A stretch of 64,000 bases of DNA from Xylaria sp. FL1777. Taxonomy: Eukaryota > Ascomycota > Sordariomycetes > Xylariales > Xylariaceae. The notes beneath the pieces are model-generated. The model was not told the origin of the DNA. It was given only the letters and a program-made list of their open reading frames with translations, and made no database searches. The stretch lies in assembly GCA_022578965.1 (NCBI GenBank), contig MU400537.1, forward strand, positions 1-64,000, read 5' to 3'. Positions 1-12,687 of this stretch are shown here, piece after piece. Position numbers and translations under genes: made by a program. The number at the start of each line of letters is the position of its first letter. Within the stretch, counting starts at the first letter, position 1.

Positions 1-838
1 TGTTCTGCAAGTGTCTTCGGCTGTAAGCCTTACGAAAGTCCGTAATAGTTGCTGCAACCATTACGTATACCCCCCCCGGGGCGCTATGGTAGGTACTCAT
101 AGACAGTCTAGGCCAGATTCGGCAGATCCACCGGCTTCTGTCGCTACGCCACACACGCAAAGCCAATTCTACCGATGTCTTCTGGCATTCGATGCGCCTG
201 ACCGCATTCTCCATCCTGTCTCTGCCCAACATTAAGTTGTTACCCATCAACACCCAAGTTTTGAGGCTTCAAGCACAGACAGCACAGACAGCATCAGGCT
301 CGACGCACACGCGCCCTGCCTGCTGTTTCTTTCCCTGCCTGCTCTCCTGCCCAAGGCTCGAGAAAAACCAGCACCTGTCTCTGAAAAGAACATCTTTTCT
401 TCTCAGGACACCGGCTGTTCTGATTCTTATATACCCTTTCCGCCCCGCCAGAGCGCGACAACTGACTTTCCCAGCCCTGCGCCCTGCGCCCAGCGTCTCT
501 GCTGACGGCTCTGCACGCGATTCTTGGGATATCCTCCGTCGGCCATCCGCTGCGAGACTTGTTCCTGTGACATCTGACATCTGTTTTTCTTGCGTCCATT
601 TTCCGTGCAGCAAGGCAACGAACGCCTGCGGTATTTTGGTCAGTTCCACGGACGTCTAGGATATATCCATCCACCCATTGGCCAAAGCACGCATTCATCT
701 ACACATGATGCCGTAGCGATTTGTTCCAGTGTAGCTCGCCATTTTTTTCTGTTTCTTTTTCTCTCTGTCTATACCTATAGGTACTTCACTTGCAGCCAGT
801 CCCGTTTCTAGCATGGTAAGACTAGAATTACTCTCGTG
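1..838. other. Intergenic / upstream leader of the DUF2293 gene
   Basis: No convincing gene is visible. Open frames occur on both strands, but they overlap one another, show no recognisable family and lack splice-consistent continuations. The stretch 700-838 is pyrimidine-rich (runs of T and CT around 740-770), as expected of a fungal promoter or 5' leader. A short upstream ORF at 813-839 is listed separately. Confidence 0.5.
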
Positions 839-839
839 A
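813..839 (+). promoter_or_regulatory. uORF overlapping the DUF2293 start codon
   Basis: An ATG at 813 opens an 8-codon frame that stops at TGA 837-839. The last A of this stop is the first base of the main ATG (839-841), giving a TGATG overlap. This stop-start geometry could allow reinitiation on the main frame, or could dampen its translation. That the transcript begins upstream of 813 is inferred. Confidence 0.4.
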
Positions 840-3800
840 TGACCAGAGAAAAAAAGAAAGCGCCTGCGCCGGCGCATGGCGTTGCGGCCGCCGCCAGGCG
901 TGCCAAGATGGAGAGAGCCTTGCAATATTCCGATACTGTCTGGCGCAATCTGAACCCCTTGAAGGCACCTCCCAAGATGAAGCATAAGTCATACTTTGAA
1001 GCAGTCGAGAACGCAGACAAGAAGAAGAAGCTGGAGTTCGAGGTATCTAGTTATTTACAGTCGAGGAAGAAGTTGAGATTTAAGAGCGCATCGCTTACCA
1101 CTAATAGATTACCACCGATCGAGAGCCGCCCCCTGGCTTCGAATTTATTCCCACCGGACATCCCGAGTTGTCGCAAGAATGTAAAGAACAATCGCGCAAT
1201 AGCGATGCAATGTTTTTTATTGTCTCTGTGAGCATCATCCTTCAGTATCTCTGTCGTAACTAAATGGCTAATCGCACTCGTTAGAACTCAAAGGATACAC
1301 TAAAACTCGATCATCATATGAATCGACTAGGTTATCATTTTCGACATTCTATTGTAGAAGAGGCACGCAAGGTTTTAAACGAGAGGGGCCATCATGAACA
1401 AGCCGCCTATGTACACGAGCCCGGAAAGCCGGAACCTATACCGAACTCTCAGTGGGAGATAGACCTTGAGGCTGATGCCGTCCTCAGAGACCTTTTCCCC
1501 AGAATACCAAATACTGACCGACAAGAGATCATCAATCACGCCTTTAAGAAAGTATGCATTTAACACCTTTCCAGCTCATTTATGCAAGACGCTAACCTGC
1601 TTCCTTATATTAGGATGGCAAGTTCAATGGTGAAATTAAAGTTGGTATGGCTAAGGATATAACATTAGCTCGTCGGGTTCAACTTGCGGCTCTTGCTCAC
1701 ATCAGACATACTCACACACGCTACGATGAACTGCTGAAAGAATCGGATTGGGCAAATGCCCGGAAAGCCGTAGAAAAGCCATGCTTGGATATCATCGTCA
1801 AGTGGCGAGGAGATGAAGAGACTGGTCGTGATCAGCTCGACGAGATTCTTCGGGAAGTAATTGAAATTTCTGATACCGAAACTGAAACCGAGGATGAAGG
1901 GAGTGGTGCGGATAATGCACGTATCCATGTTCCTCGGACAAGACCTACGGCAGTGCCAATACCAAGCAGGGCAGTGTCGCGACTTTCCCGTCCCATTAAC
2001 GACCGCTTCGGCGTGGACAGCCAGGCAAGTAGTCCTGCTCTCGCAAGTCCTCGCACCCCGTCCGGAGTGCGCAAACTTGCGAAGGCCGACAGGAGAACAG
2101 CACGCAAGACTCAGCAACGATTCAAGCGATATGCTGCAGCTGCTGAGGCCCTCGCAAACTCTTCTAAACAGGACGGCCCTTCAGAGAGCCCTAGCACGCC
2201 TGGATTTGTAGCTACACCCGTGGAGGTTCTTAGACGTCAAGGTTCAGCTCACCCAGTAAACACGTACCGTACAGCTCCGGGCGCAGTGGTCCCTGAGACA
2301 TATCTGCCGAGAATTCCTTATGCACATACCGAAATCCAGAGGATACCGGTCTCTCAGCCCAACGGCGTGAGTCAAGACAGAACGATTGTAATGCCTCATG
2401 TTACGTCAGATGCCCACGTCCATGGAAGCACAGAGCAATTCATTCGTGTACCTGATGCTCAGCGGCCCAAAGTTGGGCCATACTCAGCAAACTATAACTA
2501 CCCCCCTCAGCCTCCTTTGTCACCAATTAGGTTGGGTTTGCAGGATATGCTACTGCCATCTATTGAACCTAGATCACCTGACAGCGCTCGGGTTTCGCTG
2601 AACACATCCCAAAGGGTGCCTCGTGCGGTCCAACAAGCTACAGAAGTTCCTCGGCTCATTTCTCGTGCTATTGTTGAGCCTGTTGTGCCTAACCTTCGCC
2701 CTCAATCCCCAGGTGCTATGGTTAATGATAACGATGCTGCTGCGAAGCGTCGCCGCGTTATAACGTACTTCCCTGAGGATTTCCAGGAGTCTTCCTCCTA
2801 TGTGCGTGTAGCTCCTCGAAGTCAGGACGATGCACCACGCCCTCAACTTGAGTACCTTGCAGAACGACGACCCCTGGGGACGACGGGTACAGAGCGTGTC
2901 CTGTATCAGGATAGTCCGTGGACACCACCTACTCAGGAAGTTAGAGTAATTCGACCGGGAGACAGCCCTCTTAGGCCAAGAGGCCATCTAATCCCCGTAA
3001 CTAGGGATGACCGATCCCTGATGGGCTCAAAGGCCCCAGAGCACGGTGTGTATCAGAGCACTATGCGGGTACCTAGCCGTCAGGAGTATCCGGTCAGCCG
3101 GGTTGCGGCTCCTCTTAGGTCGAGGGCTAATCCTATTGTTATCGATGGGGAAAATCGCTATGAACCTCGTCGTGTTGTCGAGGTGCGGGGATCGCCTGCT
3201 CATGAAATATACAGAGCACCATCTCCGAGAGGAAGTGGCTTTCATAGTCCTCGTGTTCAAGGAGAATCTCGCATTCGAGGTTCCCCAAGAGTCGTCTACG
3301 TTGATGAGTCTACCGGCCGCGTTAGAAGCGAACCGGGCAGCCATCAACACGTAGTTCCTCAATCTCAGACCGGGTTACCCACTTACCAGCGACCTCAATG
3401 CCTATCGCCTGATATGTCGCTGCAACTTCAACACCAGCCTCGTACTCTTGAACGACCTCCACGATATGCTGTTCCTTACGACAGGCATGTTCGAGCCAAC
3501 GAACTAGAGCGAAACCCGTCGGCTTGGCCTAGCGCTACATCCAGAGGAATCCAAGCATCATCACAAGAGGCGCCGAGACTCGAAAGGTAAGAGAGACAAT
3601 GTGCAGATGGTGTATCTCTAATTTCCATCATCTACCATCAACATCCGCCAGTGCCGAGGCTTACTAACAAGAACTCCAGATTCTCAGGGCCACAGCAACA
3701 ACCAGATATTAGCATTGCGCAACAAACTAGGCCACTACAACCTAGGGACAATGTCATTTACCGAGAAGTTATACCCGATATTACTAGGCCAGCCGTTGCA

Positions 3801-3926
3801 AGATACGAGCGAGGAGCTCAGCAACCATTTCCCGTCCACCCAGCTCCAAGCAGTTATGTAGAAATACGGGGCCCGTCGCCACACCCGCGCATACCCGACC
3901 ACCGTGACATGATATATGTGGAGTAA
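839..3926 (+). CDS. DUF2293 domain protein with long disordered C-terminal region
   Basis: Five exons are supported: 839-1042, 1108-1227, 1285-1551, 1614-3586 and 3680-3926. They join in frame into 936 residues. Introns carry good branch sites (for example TACTAAC just before the last acceptor). The DUF2293 family core runs from about residue 165 to 245, with LFPRIP at 178-183, then a TDRQEI segment and ARRVQLAALAHIRHTHT after the third intron. N-terminal to it is a region ending in the conserved TTDREPPPGFEF stretch encoded by exon 2. The remaining 650 or so residues are rich in Arg, Pro, Ser and Tyr with no visible fold, and are probably disordered. The biochemical role of the family is unknown to me. 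The frame starting at 836 uses GTG; ATG 839 is the first methionine. Exons 1 and 2 are certain by family resemblance. Alternative splicing at the last intron would only change the final 90 residues. Confidence 0.87.
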
Positions 3927-4580
3927 AAACATCTTTGTTCCCGGTTGCATACATTAAAGGAGAGTGTATTTCCTTGTACAACTGTCTCATATGAGTCTTA
4001 AAAATCATTGCAAAGGCGTTTTCGAGGCAAAACCGATAGATGGAGGTCTGGTGTTCATGGCTCACGGATGAAACGCATTGTCTGGATTTGGCTGCTTTCC
4101 CGAGATACCCAATGTTTGACATTATTGAATGTGCTCGACAGCGCATTAATGCATGAGCCGGTGTTCTAAGGTGTTCTAGAAAGCGATTGAGAAAAGCATC
4201 TTCACAGAGGGCGGATTATTTCTAGGGTGAAATGTATGCATCATTCTTGGCTTTGATGCCTTGGTCTTGTTTTATGCTGTATATACTAGCTACGAGAGCC
4301 AATTAGAGCACCTCCAAAGCGACCATACATACTCAAGAAATATCGTATTACATGAACATAGCACTGGGTTTCCTTAGTTTTAACCACCGGATGTGACGAG
4401 AGTGTTAAATTTTCTGGTGCCACTTACGTTGCGGAAAAAATCAATTGACGCTTGATAGATCTATGCAAATAATCGTAACCAAAAATAATGCAAGCGCCAG
4501 TTGTCCTCTTTATGTATTACTCCCCCATGTTACAAAATTAAAACGTATTGAATCTAAGTGTTGTTGCTGTTGCTATTATG
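3927..4580. other. Convergent intergenic region between DUF2293 gene and vps20
   Basis: About 650 bp hold the 3' ends of two convergent genes. The sequence is moderately AT-rich and has no credible ORF, tRNA or repeat. I see nothing else in it. Confidence 0.5.
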
Positions 4581-5474
4581 TTAAGACGCAAGCATTGCTT
4601 GTCTTTCCGGCCGCCGTTCCGCCTGTCTATCGGGCGGCTCCTGTTCGTCCACTGCGGTCTCGGGCATGAAGGGCTGCGTCGCAGGGACGGCGGGTAAGGG
4701 CGCAGGCCCGTTGACCTCGCGCTCGAGGGCGGCGAGCTCGTCCTCGACTTCGTCTTCGTCTTGGTTCGTGATGCGGCCGCCAAGCATGTCGCTGACTTCC
4801 TGTATGATGAGAGACACAAGTGGTTAGCGATTTATCTAGTTAGCATATGACCAAGACCGGATGAGGAGACCGGGTAAGCGGGAACGATCCTAGTGTGCTG
4901 TAACTACTTCTCGTATCTCTCTACCCAAGTCACATCCTCCTGAAACTCCGGTTCCATCATCCACGTGGATCAAGCTAGGTGGGCGGTAGTCGTCTCTTAC
5001 CTTCTGGTAGGCGATGGCGTCAGCCGTCTCGCCCATGAGCTTCTCGACGTGCTCGATGCCGCCCATCTCGGCGTGGATCTCCTTGAGCACGCGCGTGCCC
5101 TGCTGCAGGCCGAAGACGACGTCCTTCTGGATCAGGGCGAACTCGACGTTGCGCGTGAGCTGCTCCAGCTGCGCCAGCTGGGCGTCCGTCTTGGCGAGCA
5201 GCTGCTCCTGGTACTTCTTGCGCCGCAGCGCTAGGAGCGCGCGCTTCTTGTCGCCCGCCGCCAGCATCCGCCGCGCCACGTCCGTCTCCTTGTCCGTCAG
5301 CAGCACGATGCGCCGCTGGTACTGGTGCAGCTTGTCGCGCTGCAGCTTCAGGTCGAGGATCGCTCTAGGTTTGGGGGAATCGGGAGTTAGTTGAGGTTAA
5401 GTAAGGAGCGGGCTTTCGGGACTTAAGAGGACGGACTTGTCTTGTGCCGTTACACGGCTGTTGTTGTTCCCCAT
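4581..5474 (-). CDS. vps20: ESCRT-III subunit Vps20 (CHMP6)
   Basis: Three exons on the minus strand (5474-5437, 5364-5001, 4799-4581) give 206 residues, close to the usual family size. The protein begins MGNNNS, which fits an N-myristoylation signal (Gly2, Ser6), as known for Vps20. A basic, coiled Snf7-type core follows, with LQRDKLHQYQRRIVLLTDKE, then the charged RRKKYQEQLL stretch and an acidic C-terminal half with DEVEDELAALEREV, the usual MIT-interacting region. Vps20 nucleates Snf7 filaments on endosomes downstream of ESCRT-II, for multivesicular body sorting. The first donor is the unusual GTCCGT. It is accepted because it joins exons exactly at the conserved QDK-AILDLK junction. The second intron (201 bp) has normal borders. 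It is divergent from rix7. Confidence 0.93.
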
Positions 5475-6339
5475 TCTGCTTCTTTTTTATCTTCCCCTCT
5501 GGCTTGTTGTGCCTTTATTGATTCGTCGTCTTGCTTGCTTTCACCTAGCCCTAGAATCCGTTGAGGACTCCGCCAGGCACATGGTCCACGAGTAACCCCT
5601 CCTTTTATACCCCTTTTAAACTTCAATGGAGGATTCTCAAGTATATATTAGCGTTTGCGGATACGAGTTACTTTTTCGTCGAGAATCTATTTCTGTATGA
5701 TAGGGGTAGGCTTGCGTGGTTGTTGGTGGTCTCGTGAGTTCGCTGTCCGGCTTCCTTGGTCTTGCAAGCGTTTGTCCTTGTTCCATTGCAGCTGCATGGG
5801 CGCGGGATCTACGTAGTAGATAGACCGTCACCCGAGAGGTAGCCACCCTTATCGATAAGATAACGGATGACGCAGCTCGGGATTCTTTCCGTACTGGTGC
5901 TGATCTTGGCGCTCTCGGATACAATGAATAGGTACTTCGAATAAGCACAAAACGTCACTTCAAGTCACACATTTCGCTATGATCATGTTTTTAGTTAACA
6001 TAATGGTTGCCTACATTTCTAAATGAATCATTGTTGGCTGCTGAGATGGAGATGTGCAGTGCCACCATATCTTGATATCTCCTCTAAAAGTGTAGCTTGC
6101 TTAGTTAATAAGCCGTGTTGAAGTTCCATGTGACCCTTCCAGAAATTTAGGCCATTCATGGTAAGTACCGAATCCGGTTAGCTCTGAACGCCCGATGGAT
6201 AATTTGTCCAATAAGCTAGACAGGGGTGCCATTAAGGGCAGATGTGCATCTGGTAAAAAAAGTATATCTTTAAATAACACCTTCACAACCGTTTCGGCGG
6301 CCCTGATACTGCGCTTATAGCTTTTCACAAAAAAAAAAA
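5475..6339. other. Divergent promoter region between vps20 and rix7
   Basis: About 865 bp separate the start codons of two divergent genes. The half near vps20 is CT-rich, as expected for its leader read on the minus strand. A tract of 13 A residues (6328-6340) runs directly into the rix7 ATG. The minus-strand open frame at 5637-5948 has no recognisable product and is not called. Confidence 0.5.
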
Positions 6340-8631
6340 ATGCATGGTCTTGATCGGGACGTTTACCAAATAATCCGGAAATTTGAGGATCAGCATGTCG
6401 ACGACAAAAAGCCCCCAAAATTTACCATTTCAGGTGTCTACGATGCTATAAAACAGTCGAACTCAAGTCTAGCTCGCCTGAAGAAGCGCCCGCTTGAGGA
6501 TTCAATAGAGAGGGTTCTTCGTCTCCGTCGACAAGAAAAGCAAGAAGACGACGAAGAGGCTGACATCGAGGAAGCAACAGCGGCAGCAGAAACAGCATCG
6601 CCGAAACCAAAGGTATGACATGATATACGTAACCATTATATCCCCTTGTTGAATAGTCCCAAACCTGCGACCGAGAAACCAATATTCCACTAACTGCATG
6701 AAAAGGAACGTGATTACTATTTATTGAACAAACAAATTGCAAAATCATGGAATCTCCCCAGAGCACAATCTTCTGAGATGGCCACCCCGGAGGCGCAATC
6801 TAGCGTAGAGGCAAAGAGGCAACCTAATGGAGAACCCCGAACTAAGAAACGCAGAGCTGAACGTAAGGAGAGGGACGAGCGCACCCCTCCTACTGATGCT
6901 TCCTTGAGAGACCTTGGGGGTATGGAGGATGCGATAAAAATCCTTGTCAAATCCATCACTTGGCCGATGCATGCACCGGGAGCCTGTGAGAAAGGTCTTG
7001 TAAAGCCTGCTCGCGGCGTGCTAATCCACGGCCCCCCGGGCTGTGGAAAGACCATGTTGGCGAAAGCGTATGCTGCGTCACTAGGGGTAGCCTTCATCCC
7101 CGTATCTGCTCCCTCTCTCGTGGCCGGTATGTCGGGAGAGTCGGAGAAGAAGATTAGGGAGCTCTACGAGGAGGCCAAGAATCTTGCACCATGTTTGATT
7201 TTCATTGACGAAATAGATGCCATAATGGGCAAGCGAGAAAATGCACAACGAGAAATGGAAAAACGGATAGTTGCACAAATGCTGACCTGTATGGATGACT
7301 GCGATCCGCAGAAGATGGGCGGCAAACTCGTCGTCACGCTTGCCGCCACAAATCGACCGGACAGTATAGACCCGGCATTACGAAGAGCAGGCAGATTCAA
7401 TCATGAGATCAGCCTCGGAATTCCCAATGAGGCGGCTCGTGAGGCGATACTACGCAAGATGCTAAGCAGGATACCACTTGCCGACGACGTTGACTGCAAA
7501 ATTCTAGCCAAGAGGACGCCAGGTTTTGTCGGAGCAGATCTGGAAGACTTAATTTCAGTGGCTCAGAACGACCTCGCTACTGAATTAATGTCTCAGATCG
7601 CTCAGGAGTCTTCGCCTGCTGCTATGGAGTTGGACTCCGATATCCAAGACTCCCCTATTATTAAGTTACACTATGACATTCTAGCTGCGCCTCTCAATGC
7701 CATACCTGAGGATAAGTATACTCTGACGATGCGCCACTTCCTCGAGGCTGTCAAACAAGTGCAGCCCTCTTCAAAGAGGGAAGGCTTTTCGACGATCCCA
7801 GATACCACCTGGGCTCACATCGGCGCTCTTCACGATGTGAGGGAGGAGCTTATGTTGTCTATCGTGGAGCCTATCAATCACCCTGACAAGTTCAAGGCTA
7901 TTGGTATCGACGCTCCTTCAGGCGTACTCCTGTGGGGACCTCCAGGCTGCGGCAAGACGTTACTAGCCAAGGCCGTAGCCAACGAATCCAAAGCAAACTT
8001 CATCTCCGTCAAGGGTCCAGAGCTCCTCAACAAGTACGTGGGTGAATCAGAACGCTCCGTACGCCAAGTTTTCAGCCGTGCTCGGGCCTCTGCCCCCTGT
8101 GTCGTATTCTTTGACGAGCTAGACGCCCTGGTGCCGCGACGAGACTCAAGCGGCACCGATTCAAGCGCGAGGGTCGTAAACCAGCTCCTGACCGAGCTCG
8201 ACGGCATGAATAATCGCTCAGGGGTGTATGTCATCGGGGCTACCAACAGGCCGGACATGATCGACCCCGCCATCCTACGGCCCGGCCGGTTAGGTACTAA
8301 TATCTTTATCGACCTACCCAACGCAGACGGACGTGTAGAGATACTGAAGACTCGCATTCGACGCATGTTACCCTCGTACACCGATTTTGATGTTCTGGAA
8401 AAGGTGGCCCGCGATACACGATGTGATGGGTTCAGCGGGGCTGATATAGAAAATTTACATAGCGCAGCGGGTAAAGCTGCTATAAGAAGGATGATTTCTC
8501 AGAATAGAGAGGCAGAGACTTGTTCATTGTTGCCGCAGGATTGGGAGAGGGCTCTCAACGAGACGAAACCGAGCGTGTCGGATAGCCACTCGGAGAAATT
8601 TAGACAGTTGAAAGAGTTAGGCTGGGAATAA
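6340..8631 (+). CDS. rix7: Rix7, AAA ATPase for 60S ribosome biogenesis (NVL type)
   Basis: Two exons (6340-6612 and 6706-8631) give 732 residues. The intron has GTATGA at the donor and a CTAAC branch before the AAAAG acceptor, and the join keeps the conserved YYLLNKQIAKSW segment. Domain order: an N-terminal winged-helix-like segment (1-70), an acidic and basic linker, then two AAA modules. The first has Walker A GPPGCGKT near 200-207 and Walker B IFIDEID near 256-262. The second has Walker A at about 502-509 and Walker B VVFFDELD at 557-564, followed by ATNRPDMIDPAILRPGRL with the arginine finger. The family strips assembly factors such as Nsa1 from nucleolar pre-60S particles. The start is the first ATG after an in-frame stop at 6304. 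A short upstream coding exon using the CTTATAG acceptor at 6320 cannot be excluded. Confidence 0.95.
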
Positions 8632-9684
8632 ATGTCGAAGCACTCGAAACTAGGATACCAATACACACATTATTAAATGCTTTACATCTTCACCTTCTAC
8701 GGAGGTTAGCTCTCTACTCCCCTTACGACATCCCTACATAAAACACGGAACAGAGCAATGGATATGCTACTAGGACATAGATAGTTCCGCGACACAGAGA
8801 GGATTTGTCTGTCGGCACACTGGTCTTCAAGACGGCTCTTTTAATTGTAGAGTCACTCCCTATCTAATTTCTCTTACAAGATGAATAAATACACCGAGGT
8901 CATCGTCTAACTAAGGTCGTCAGCAAGTGGATTAAAATCTACATCTCGTAATCCACCCCATTTTTTTCTTTCATATATGCTTACCTTACCACAGACTCAC
9001 TGGAGGAATGGAGGTTGGCGAAGTCCGCGACGGCGCTGCGCGCGTACCAGATCTTCCACTTAGAAATTAACACCCGGCTAAGTGCAAAGTAATCCTAGAT
9101 AGGTACCTAGGTAGGTAGATGTAGGTAGGTAGCTATTGAAGTACATTGCATAGCCGACCCGACCCGTGGGTCGGCCAAGTCCGGTTGTCCGATTAGCTTG
9201 CTTTAATCACACCCACACCAAGGTCACTGCAGACGCCGCATTTATAGATTATACAAAGTTTTATATAAATTGCGAATGTCAATAGTCGCAAATTATGAGT
9301 TCGCCCACGGCTACCTCTGCTTTAGGGGCTTTTCATTGTCTTAGAGCCCAATTGTTCAGTTAGAGCATTTTCACGTTTCTCAAGTTTGAGGAAGATCATC
9401 CAAATTGGATTGTTATCGCCACAAACACACACAGAGGTCCATATGTATTACTGGTAACTCTAAAACCAATCCAACCCCAGCCGTCTAGATGGCCAGTCGA
9501 ACTCCAGTATAACCCGCGACCAAGTGCTTGCTTTTGGGAGAAAACATCATTACTAAGAGGAGATGGATATATGCTTGCACCACCCAATGGCGCTGCCACG
9601 GTCTAGTCTATAAAGTACACTCGTCGGCTTATCCGTCTATGCAAATGCCATATCGTTACACGTCCGCTTCGTTGCGGTGATAAT
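8632..9684. other. Convergent intergenic region between rix7 and cytochrome c
   Basis: About 1 kb without a gene. It contains a block of TAGGTACC/GTAGGTAG type short repeats (about 9098-9134) and a perfect inverted repeat, CCGACCC-GT-GGGTCGG, at 9159-9174, preceded by a direct copy of CCGACCC at 9154. No tRNA or ORF of substance was seen. Confidence 0.5.
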
Positions 9685-10539
<855 letters not shown>

Positions 10540-11228
10540 TTTGACGGTGGTATTAAGCTTGTTTGAGAAAAAGCGAAGGGAGGGTTATTATGGATTACAA
10601 GGACGACGGTGTCGTTGGGTTACGGAGTCGAGCGTGTAGTGAATAGTTGCTGCAGGAAGCTGTTAGGAAGAGAGAGAAAAAAACTTTGAGGCAATCAAGA
10701 TTTAATAAAGAGAGCAATACCTGCAGCGTCCTGACCTTGCATGCTGCTAAGATCCATGTTTGGCGACGTCCTCGAGCCACATATATGGAGCCCACTCCCC
10801 TGTCTCCGCCAATCGCGAGCCTGCTGAAATAATACAGTCCCGGGGGAACTCGGCTTTGCGGAGGTACGTACCCATTTCCAGCTGGCTAGCGAGAAATTTT
10901 CGCGGAGCTTGTGCCCCTGATGATGGTAATCGATGACGCTTGAGCCGAGATCCCTGATGCAGCTCCAGTTCTTCGCCAACTATGCGCACCCCGGGGACCC
11001 GCTCTGATAGGTGTATACCTAGGTATCTAGTGGGAATAAATGGAAAAAAACAAGAAAAAAAAACAAAAAAACAATGTCACTGGTCGCCAGCTGCTCAAAC
11101 TGTTCAACCCACATTTTTGTCAATGTCAACAATCCATTTATGAGGCCATCGCAGGTGTCAGCGGGCGCAACCACGATCTCTTCCCGCACTCTTGCAATTG
11201 AGTATCTAAACTCTTCGGTTGGTCTACT
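10540..11228. other. Divergent promoter region shared by cytochrome c and a mitochondrial protein gene
   Basis: 689 bp between two divergent start codons. Contains A-rich runs at about 11,040-11,075 and a TATACCTAGGTATC repeat near 11,015. The arrangement suggests possible co-regulation of two mitochondrial genes, but no factor site could be assigned with confidence. Confidence 0.45.
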
Positions 11229-12448
11229 ATGGCTTCAAAGACGTCCTATATACCTCGATTCCTTCTCCCCCAGTACAGCCCAATGTGGGGAACCGTCGTT
11301 CGATCAGCCGCTTTGCGCCGGCCCCTCAATGGCGAGGTCGGCCAGGTCATGGTTCGTTATGCCTCCAACACAGCATCGAAGCCGCCATCGAAGCCACCAT
11401 CGAAGCCACCCGCCGCCGCGAAGAGCCCAGTGACAAAAGTCGCGACTCCAAGGACCGCAGCAGCGATCAAGCCCACCACCGCGTCGAAAGCAGCAAAGGC
11501 TTCCGCGCCCACGAAGCCCCTCCCGAAACCGGTCGCAAAGACGTCGGCATCGACTCCCCAAAAGCCTGCCGCCCCTAAGCCAGTTTCCAAACCCGCGGTG
11601 CCAGCAAGTAAACCTGTAGCCAAAGCCGTCGCGCCAAAGTCTACCGCCCCTCCTCCTTCTCCTCCTCCTTCTCCTCCTCCTCCTCCTCCTCCTCCTCCAA
11701 AACCTGACCCCTCCAAACCCATCGTGCTCGAGAAACCAGCACGCTTCAACCCTCCCTCACATGGCGCCCGACTCCCTCGGTCGACGCCGAAGCACTACGG
11801 TGGCTCATTGACGGCAGAGGAAGTTCAGGCGCAGAGCCAGAGGACATATCCCGGCCTGCCGCCGCCGCCAAATACCTGGTCGCACTGGTTCATCAACAAC
11901 CGGTGGATCCATATGTTCGTCACACTGGTAAGCCTTGCGTCTCGTTCCTCCCCTCCTCCCCTCCTCCCCTCCTCCCCTCCTCCCCCTCTCCGTCTTAGGC
12001 ATGACGCAATGCTAATCAACATCCTCCACATCAGGGCACATTGACCTCGCTAGCAGCGTATACATTCGCGATGAACTTCAAGGCCAAGTCGCCCTACGCG
12101 GACATGATCCCGCCCATATCCGAGTTCCCCCAGCATCCGTTCCAGTACATCGGGGTCTGTCTGGAGGTGCTGCGCATGCACGAGGAGCACGAGTCGGTGC
12201 TGACGGCCGAGAAGCGCCGTCGCAAGGTCGAGGACGTCGCTAAGCGTGAGGAGTACCGCAAAGCCCACGGCCTCGAGCCCGCGACCTCCAGTTTCTTTGG
12301 CGCCAAGGCCGAGGCCGTCGCTGAGACCGTGGATACGGCTTCATCGATTACTGCTGTGGTCGAGGAGAAAGAGCCGGAGTCGGAGCCAAATGCGACTGTA
12401 GAAGTGGCACCAGAAGGAAAGAGGAAGAAGTTCCTAGGAATCTTCTGA
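11229..12448 (+). CDS. Predicted mitochondrial membrane protein, function unknown
   Basis: Two exons (11229-11927, 12035-12448) give 370 residues. The N-terminus is basic and free of acidic residues for about 35 positions (MASKTSYIPRFLLPQY...), as in a mitochondrial presequence. A long Ala/Lys/Pro/Ser-rich low-complexity stretch follows, including a run of prolines encoded by CCT repeats at 11,648-11,700. The conserved-looking part begins near residue 195 with YGGSLTAEEVQAQSQRTYPG, passes through NTWSHWFINNRWIHMFVTLG and a probable membrane segment (GTLTSLAAYTFAMNF), and continues as a soluble domain with PFQYIGVCLEVLRMHEEHE. The tail is charged and ends KKFLGIF. The intron separates the two halves of the membrane segment and is itself full of CCCCTCCTCC repeats. 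I do not recognise a named family. Membrane location and mitochondrial targeting are inferred. Confidence 0.82.
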
Positions 12449-12687
12449 TCGCCCGTTGATGATGGATTGGTTGTACAGATATGTGAATCCTACGGCAGGC
12501 CTTGGATAAGACCCTCTGGACCAGGGCAACACTCCCTGCTTTTGTATACTACGCGCGCGCATACACACATACATATACAATACAATGCGCAACCCAACAA
12601 AACAGACGCGCTTGCGCATTACATTACTTCGTAGACGTCGATTCGTGGTATCGTGACAGCAACGTAGACAAGACGAGCGCAATAATG

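Noticed and set aside
192..698. Open frames of 126-155 codons on both strands
   Set aside because: They overlap antisense, match no family I know and have no splice-consistent neighbours. Probably the GC-rich leader region by chance.
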